Notes under the pieces: generated by a model
Told to the model about the DNA's origin: nothing
Database searches by the model: none
The model's input: only the letters and a program-made list of their open reading frames with translations
Assembly (NCBI RefSeq): GCF_047948215.1
Contig: NC_134464.1
Location: 6,644,001 to 6,708,000, forward strand
Direction of reading: 5' to 3'
DNA: 64,000 bases
Source of the DNA: Lycorma delicatula
Taxonomy: Eukaryota > Arthropoda > Insecta > Hemiptera > Fulgoridae
Shown here: one piece after another, positions 13,669 to 22,600 of the stretch
Position numbering within the stretch: position 1 is the stretch's first letter
How the letters are laid out: every line of letters starts with the position of its first letter
Translations under genes and position numbers: made by a program

Positions 13669-16600
13669 AGTATACATTCAAAACCAGAGCAAATTTTCTT
13701 TAATTATGAAAAACTACTCGTGCATAATGCTTTTCTCAAAAATTTGCTACTGCAAACACTCATTAACATTGTCAAATGAGTTTTCTGAAATTGATAAAGG
13801 TAGTAAAGATGCAGTTTGTTATTGTATTCCTATAGCTTCTAAATTACTTCAGGATAAAACCCTGCAATATTTCCATTCCTGAAACCCATTTGTTCTTCAG
13901 GCAATGTATGACATGAAATAACCTACAATCAACGATTTATATTAAAGGTATTATTTGGCGACTAAATCTAAGGGAAAATGATAGGAAGTAAATGATAAAA
14001 AGGATGCTTATAAATGGTTTATAAACAATCCTACAGATTGAAATAAGAAGGAATACTGGATTAAAAGGAATATGGTGAAGACCCTACTAAGATAAAATCA
14101 TAGCAAATCTTGGAATAGGTTCATCTCAATTATTGAGGAAGAGATATGTGGCTGACAGTTTTTCATATAAGGCACTGAAAACTGTACATGATAGAATTCA
14201 TTGAAATTTAATGCCATAAAGGAAAGCTCCTAGAGAAAAACAGATTTTGTTTTTCTCTCTCCCCATCTGTACCTTGTAACCTTTTTTCTATTCTTCTAAT
14301 CAAATCACAAGTTACCCGTTATGAAATTATTCCATTCACAAAACTATCATAATTCCTCCTTCCTCATATTTTTCTCCGTATCCACACGATCACAGTACCT
14401 ACTCTATTCCATTTCTCTCTTTTATGAACTACGCATTCATGTCGCTCATTGTTACTGTATCCTTATCCTCTATACTGCTTTCTAGTTTCTTTAAGAATTA
14501 TTCTGTTTAATATAACATTTAACATGTGATGGAAACAGGGTAAAACCCCAAGCAGCCAGTTAAAACTACAGATTGATCCCCATTATTTATAAAGGGTAAT
14601 GGAGATATAAGTGAAAATTATACAGGAATCAGCTTGTTTGTGCTAGGGTTCTTAACAATATTGCTTAGTATTTAATTTGGGTATGGGTTTTAGAAGGAGC
14701 CGTTTGGCCATTTTTATAATAGCAATTGATTGAAAAGAGAAGAGTTTATACTCGTAATCTGGAAACGCATATTGCATTTACTGATTTTCTAAAAGCTTTG
14801 ACAGCCTTGATATAAAGAAGGTATGGAGTGCGCTATTAAGGAGAGGTTTTAATTTTCACATAATCAAAGTAATTAAAAGTTTGTGTGATAGTAGCTTCAT
14901 TAGTATCGACTGCAATTATTGAGGTCAATTGAGAAGTTTGGCATGGCTGTTGTATTTTTCTGAGTATGTGTCTGGATTATGCCAAACACAGGCAGAGACA
15001 AATTTTTGACTTTGGGATACAGCTAAACACTGAAACATAACTCGGCAAAATCGCATACGCAAATGACATCATTAAGCAAGAATGCGAGGACATGCTGCCA
15101 GTGAGGAATATATTCATTACAAAACATAACTAGTCGGTTTAGCTTCAAGATATATACTCGGAAGCCAAAGGTAATGAATAGCTTTCTTGGAAAACACCCA
15201 GCGAGATAAAAGATGGAGACAAATGGAATGATATTGAAACAATTGTCTAGTTACCACTATTTAGGGTGTGTAGTATTCTTTTATATATGACCAGACTGTT
15301 CTACTTTACTTTAAGCTGGATTCCTACAGATTGCTCCACGTCCTGCATCTCGATCTCCATACTTTCCTGTTCATCCAGTTCTCCTCCAACATTCCTCTCT
15401 TTTCCATTGCTCTCTGCATCCCTTCTTGCCATACCTTTCTGGGTTAACACCCTTTTTGTCCCCCCCTTCTCTCTCATCTATTCAACATGTCCATAGCAAA
15501 CTAATAGTTTTTCTTCGATTCTTTTAATTATAAAGTTACCCTTTTTACCTACCTCTAATTACCTCATTCCTTATTCAGTTCAGTTTTGAAAGTAGGCACA
15601 CTCTGTGGAAAAATATTCATTTCCAAAGCCTCCAAACCATTGAGTTTCAATCTTTTTGCTTAATTAGCTGTGAATTTTCGCATTTAAATTACGTGAATTT
15701 ATAAGGATGTGAAAAAACATTTTATTAATTACAGTTCTTGCTTTCATTAAGAAGCTTGATATCTGGATTATTTGCCTTCAAAAACCAAAACTTTTTATCA
15801 AAAGTTTTGCTTCTACTCGCTTCCAATTATATTGAGAAAAATCTGGATGAAAAGACACTATTTTCACAAAAGTGTTTGGATAGCACGAAGATGCAGTTGC
15901 ACGAGCTAAAAATTCAATTGGCGAAGTATTTCCTGGAAGATACAAATGATTTCTCGGAAAGATGTTACTAAATCTATTTAGTGAAGACGTTGTTGCAGCT
16001 GCTAAGTTACAGTTGAGATTCACGACCGGCTTATCGAAATGTTTGCTGTTTAACTACAATTCTAAAGGTCTAGATACGTTTTGGCTTGCACTCGAAGTAA
16101 ATACGGAAATTTGGTCACAGAAGCGTTGAAAATATTAATCCCTTTGACACCTCTTACTTCTGTAAAAAGGAATTTTTATCTGTGGTTGTGCTAAAATCTA
16201 AATAAAGGAATTGTTTTTTATCGCTTAAAAACAATTTGCTTTTGTGTTTCTAACATTACATCCACGTATGGAGGAACTTAATACGAAACAAACGCAACCA
16301 TCTCATTAATATATTTTCTTTATATGTGTACTTACACGTATAAAGAAAATGTTTATAATAAATGATTTTTTTCTAATAAAATTTCATTATTGTTAACCTG
16401 TAAAGTTGTGGGCTAATTTCAGGACCCCCTTTCATATCATCACGTCCCCCCCCCCCCACCACCAGTACTGGTCGAGACCCCCAGCGTTGAGAAACGTTGT
16501 TCTAAATGCTTCCTGTTCCTTTTGTTCACCTGCCAGCACTCTGAACCGTAAGTCATAATAAGTTCAACTACAACATTTGTTTAGTTCTGACTGAACTAAT

Positions 16601-19600
16601 CTTAGTTCTGACTGAGTTTCCTCTGACCAGAGGAAGCTATTAAAGTTGAAAATCACTGTTCTTCCCTGACCAATCATAGCCTCTGTTTTCAACTTTACAC
16701 CCTCCATCCTCAGAAATAAGTGTTCCCAAGTATGTGTCACAATATTCCACCCTATCTGCTATGCAACTAAATCCTCTCATCTACCACAACGTAACCCATT
16801 TTCCTTAAATTAATTGTCATCTTGATTTAACATATGCCTCTCAATTTCCTTAGCACAAACGAGATATTCTCAGATCATTAGCAAATACCACCTGATCATC
16901 TGCAAAGCACAATGAATCACACAGGCAATTGTTTCCAATGTCTATAACTCCTATATAGATCTATAATTCACCCTTTACAGAATGTAACTAAAGTTGATAA
17001 GTTTAAGCTTAATTGTTGAATGATTCACAGAACTCTAAAGCACAAGACCAGGAAAGAAACTAGATTGAATGTTATAAGACCACATCAGTAACAGTTTTGT
17101 TGTATGGAAGTGAAACATGGACACTAAAAGAAAAATAATAGCAGTGCTCTACTTGATCCTACTCTCTCTACTTTATAAGATTCTTTAGAGCAGTAAGGGG
17201 CTGCTGACTGTCACACAAAATACCACATGAGAATCACAGGATTTGAAGATTTTTAAACTGGAGGAAACTATAAAAGATAAATTGATATGGACACCTGGAT
17301 TACAAGCAGGCAGATTGATTGACTATCTTGCCTGACTTGAGAATATTGGTCAGAAGGTCATAGAAGCTTGGATGCCTGATGTGGATGATTTCTGGAACGA
17401 GTAACTATGCCTAATCCTTGAAGTGAAGAAGAAGATCTAAGGGAGATTTTCCGGTAATTGATACTTGTTGTCATATTACTTTTATTGTACGTGTGCAGAA
17501 AAATGCCTTTGCATTGACCCACCATTCATCAGGCATTTGTTTCTGGTTTTTAGTATGTATCAGGTGATAAATAGATTACTTTTCAAACTAATTTTACTTT
17601 TTCCAGACATGTTATATTAGCAGTGGGAGTAATAAAACTCTGCTTTACCCATGTTAAGTTCTTCCTGCAGATCTCATATCATGTGTTCATAATCACCTGA
17701 AAAATATACTTTTATTGAAATCTGAGAGCACTTCTGTTTCATATATTTTCTAAATTATCTTATTCACAGTTCTAAATTATCTTATTAATTCCTAACTCAT
17801 TTCAAGTTTCTCCCACTATACAATGCAACACCTGTTATTTTATTTATTTTATAATTCTTTCTCTTCTAACAATCATGAGACATAATGTTGACATCTATGG
17901 AGTGGGCAATAAGTCCCTTTACACAGTTATGAAATTATTAATATTGGTGCAGCTTATCCCTTCTATAGATCTAAAACGTCTGTGTGGGTTCCACCATGTT
18001 CAAAGCACAGCTGTATGCGCCTCCATGTCCAGTTGTTCATCCACAACTGCATATCAGGGGTTATTTCAAATGTTGACCGAACAGGATTTTGGAGCTGTTC
18101 TTGTTGATGAATCTCTCTCTCTCTCTCTTTTTTCTGTTTAGCCTCTGGAACCACCATAAGGTAATGATATGTGTGAAGGTAAATAAAGTGTAGCAGTCTT
18201 GTACATCTTAGGTCGACCATTCCTGAGATGTTTGGTTAATTAAAACCCAATCACCAAAGAACACCAGTATCCACAATCTAGTATTCAAATTTGTATAAAA
18301 GTAACTGCCTTTACTAGGATTTGTAGCTTAGAATTCTTGATTTCAAAATCAGCTGATTTGCGATGATGAGTTTAACCACTAGACCAACCCGGTAGGTGGT
18401 TATTGTTGATGAATCTGTGTTCTAGAATCTCTACTTTTACAAAACCCAGAGGTGTGGTGAGGCCAGGGCTTCTTGCTTTTTTTTACGAAGTGGAGGAACC
18501 CCTTTATGGGCGTGTAGGCAGTGTCGGGCTTGCTAACTGGTTCTGCAAGGTGTTATTAAGTGTGTTTGTATACCTGCACACTACTGATTAAACCTCCAAC
18601 CCTGGCTTTCCTCCCTTCCTGAAACAGCTCAAGGAAGCGTTTCAACAAGGAGGGGGGGTGATATGCCCTCACACACAATCATACACCAGTCATGCACAGA
18701 ACAAGAAAACAAGATTAACACACATCACACTACAAGCACACCTAACAGTCGCAACAGATCAACAAACACGCATCATACATATCAAGCACACAAGTCTTCA
18801 CACTACTTACTGGAAGCCACCATCGAGCACATGAGCGGACTGCCCCCAGCCTCATTGCACACAGGCGATCCCCACATGCACGGGGAACTCCCTAGGCGCT
18901 CAGCAAAGGGCCTGTTCGCCCCCGCGCCATCCAATGCCTCGTTCATAAGCGAGACTACTACCAGGCCCTTAGTTCTTTCATGACCTTGTTTGTAAATCCA
19001 GACATCGCCTTCAGTTACTCTTCGATTCTAATAGCACAGCCTGAACTTCCTCAGGCATGAATATATTTCTCTATGGATGTTACTTAGCAATTCCACTATC
19101 GCATCCTCAAATCTGAGGCAGTAGAAAAACACATCCCAACCAGGGATGTGTTTTTCTACACAACCAGCCAGGGACAAACCCCGCACTCCCACCCGATCCT
19201 ATCATGGAGTATCGCGCGTCAATACCAAGACACAATCAGGGACCGCCACCGGCGGAACGAAGCCCCCAGTCGCACGGGCTACCATACTCCGGCAGCGCGG
19301 CCATCCCCGCCAGCGGGAGCCCCAAATCGAATCACACGCGATACCAATTTAACCGTGGTACGGTGGCAATGCGCCTACCTCCAACCAATTCAATGCCTAG
19401 GCCGGAATCCCAGCCATCCGGGATCCTAGCATGATCAAATACCTCGATTAAACTCACTCTGCAGACCTACACACCGCAAGGGCGCGAAGGAAACCAGTCA
19501 CTATAGACGATACCTCGCGGATCATACAGTTAATACGGAGATCCAGAAAGCCAGCCACAGAATGCAATTAGCTCGCCTTGAAACTATTGCAAGCTACACA

Positions 19601-22600
19601 CGCTACCGAAAGCCAAAACACCAAAAGCAATCAATAAAGCCACAGTATTCTCTGGACACATCAGAGGGACCAGAGAATCCATCAGCATTCCAGTCTGCCT
19701 CTTCCTTTGTGCAGGTGCTATCATCGGCCAAACCCACCGGGTTGGTCTAGTGGTTAACGCGTCTTCCCAAATCAGCTGATTTGGAAGTCAAGAGTTACAG
19801 CGTTCAAGTCCTAGTAAAGCCAGATATATTTTTACATGGATTTGAATACTAGATCGTGGATACCGGTGTTCTTTGGTGGTTGGGTTTCAATTAACCACAC
19901 ATCTCAGGAACGGTCGAACTGAGAATGTACAAGACTACACTTCATTTACACTCGTATACATATCATCCTCATTCATCCTCTGAAGAATTATCTAAACGGT
20001 AGTTACCGGAGGCTAAACAGGAAAAAGAAAAAGGTGCTATCGGCCAAACTCCCGCAACCTCTTCCGACGTTCTATTACAAGATCAATCGGGAGGAGCCCA
20101 GGCAGCACTAACGCCGAAGCTTTGGAGGCGGTTCGGTACGCAGACACAACTCCGAGGCAGCATCTCCTGTGCAGTGCCTCTAGTACGCCCCTATATATAG
20201 CGTACCTAGTGAATTCACTTCACATCTCTGCGCCATATAAAAGTGTAGAGTAGGCAACTCCTACTAATAGTTTCCTCCTCTGCGATCTAGGGCCGTGGCG
20301 ATTAGGTAATAGTCCAGCCACCAGCTTCAGTACCTTGTTTGCCTTTTCACTAGCCTTCCGTGCGTGAACACCGAACCGTAGCCGAGCGTCTATCTAGACG
20401 CCCAGGTTCTTTATTGCAGGTTTAGAAGCAATTTTTTGGCTCTCCAAGGTTAGTATCAGAATGGCACTCATTCTCGCAGCCGAAATTACTACTATTTCTG
20501 TTTATATGGGGCCATTCGCAGCCCTACACCACGTAACCAATCATTTATTGTGCAATAGGCACTGCGAATGAGATCCGCAGCCTCTCTTTTGGAGCCCGCC
20601 TCCACAACCAAATCAACATTGACGAGGTTGCTGGGGTAGCGGTAGACGAAAAACCCCATCATAGGCCATGTTCCAAAGGGTCGGTCCAAGGACCGACCTC
20701 TGCGAGACTTCCCTATTGACAGTACGCACCATTTCACCATTCTCAACCTGACAAAACAGACTGCGTCCCGTGAGGTAGGACGATATAATAGCCAGTAGTA
20801 GGACAAGATAGCCAGGAAGACCTAGTGTCATCAATGACTGCCTAATTGCCTAGTGGATGATGCAATTAAAGGCGTTTTTCACATCAAATGTGACTAGACA
20901 CACATATTTTACCAGATTTTCTGTTCAGGCCACCTCGTATAATTCGTTCAGCCGTCGCACAGTCAGCAGATTAATCATCAAGGGCGGTCAAGACGTCAAT
21001 CATGGTCAGCGGTCTGAAAGACAAAGGGAGGTCAGAGTCCCTCCCAGGCTTAGGTATCAATACAAGCTTCTGCCTTCTCCATCGCTCCGGGAAAATACCT
21101 TCCTTAAGGCAGGAATTATAAACCTCTAATATGCCTTCCGGCACAGTCCAGGCCGCCTCTCTAACCACCAGGCTCGGAAGGAGATCCGGACCAGGGGCCT
21201 TATCAGCGGGTATACGCCTCGCAGCGACATCAATCTCGTCTCTAGTGAATAGTGGAGGGGTCTCCACGTCGCTCCAGTCAAGAAGCGGGAGCACATCCCC
21301 GTGGAGGAAGAGGCCTTCTATAATATGTCTTGGTAATTATCATTTTACTTAATGATGAAAAAGTACCCGTCCCGGCCCAAATCATAACACGAGACTGTAT
21401 TCGATTTCCTTAAAAAGGTGAGGATTGTCTTTCGCCCAGAAAAAAATGTTTCGGTTACGAGAGCTTCGTGCACACTCGTCTTAGTTGTTTTTTGAACATG
21501 ACGTTCATTTTATAGTTTGCTCTCGGAAAGCGTTCCAGCAATAACGAACGTGTATAAACACGTCGATCAAGGTCATTGTCATTCGACTCATTAACTGTGG
21601 CTGAACGAAAAATTTAACTTTCAAGTCCTTTCGCATACGGTCTGAATTCCGCATCTTATCGATCTTGGAATGCCTAACTCTGCAGAACGTTTGTGCGTTG
21701 ATTTTATCGGTGATCTTGAATCGATGACTCCACAGCAGCACTCATCTCAGTCGAGTGCTCGCCACCCCATTGTGTGGCACATCAAGAACACTTCCCGTTG
21801 CAAAAGCCTTCTGCTCCCACGTCAGTAAAGTTTGTCGTAATGGTGATGATTTACCAAAACGTACAAAGAAGTCATTCATAATGCTCTTCAATGTTTTACC
21901 AGTGTGTAGACGTTTGTTGACCTACACTTCAACAGTGAACACACTGGCATCCGCCATTGTTCCACACTCTACTATGACTAAGGTCATCCCACCACAAATA
22001 AACAAACTGCATGATCCCCACCACGGCTTATCCTCTCCACCTTTTCCGGCAGCAGTGAGTGATATCAGCAGTAGAACCCGATTTAAGCTGGATTTATTAC
22101 AGTGCAAAGGGACTTCCCGCCCACTCCATACAGGGGAAGGTTGTCTCTGGAAAGCAGATGACTATAAAACTAATATAACATACGAGTATTTCTGAAGAGA
22201 CCGGTTGTAAGGTTGATATGGTCTGAATAAATCTGCATTTAATTGGTTTTAATGTTACTGCATGGCTGAAGTAGTGGAAAAGTGCACTATAATCTTTATA
22301 GAAAATGTTCTGTATAATCCTCTGTTTTAATTTGTAGATAATTGACTATAATTTCTTTTACACCTTCAATGTTTTTATTATACAAAAGAGATTTCTTATG
22401 CATTTAATTGATTTGATGACAGTGTCAGTATCACTCCTATACAATCTACTTTCTTAAGAGAAAGTAAATTTATATCTATCTAAAGAAATATCTGTTATAA
22501 CTAATTTAACTACAAATCAACAGGATTTGGAAGAGTAGACTCTTACAACATAGATAATAGTAATAATAATAATAATAATGAATAAAGATTTGTAGTTTAA

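Larger units (their letters stand above)
18478..21330 (-). mobile_element. R1-like LINE, 5'-truncated, inserted in the mariner transposon
   Basis: The minus strand carries reverse transcriptase of the R1 type: RIPADKAPGPDLLPSLVV, GIFPERWRRQKLVLIPKPG, SFRPLTMID (21294-20980), then YLTGRSLFCQVENG and GPTLWNMAYDGVFRLPLP (20830-20610), SKREAADLIRS, and KANKVLKLVAGLLPNRHG near 20325. Stops and frameshifts abound. It is markedly GC-richer than its surroundings. A short A-run on the minus strand at about 18478-18485 marks the 3' end. Target duplications are not clear. A SINE (19734-20031) splits it. Confidence 0.72.
17896..22130 (-). mobile_element. Tc1/mariner-type transposon with TIRs, broken by nested insertions
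   Basis: Terminal inverted repeats lie at 17896-17924 and 22102-22130. Both read inward as TATGGAGTGGGC, three variable bases, AAGTCCCTTT, one variable base, CAC (25 of 29 match). Both begin with TA, the Tc1/mariner target. The minus strand inside carries a decayed transposase starting MADASVFTVE at 21957. It is interrupted near 21330 by an R1-like LINE and near 18115-18398 by a SINE, so the element now spans 4.2 kb. Confidence 0.72.

Noticed and set aside
18663..19434. Several plus-strand open frames of 60-106 codons
   Set aside because: They are antisense to the GC-rich R1-like LINE. The composition, not coding, keeps them open.
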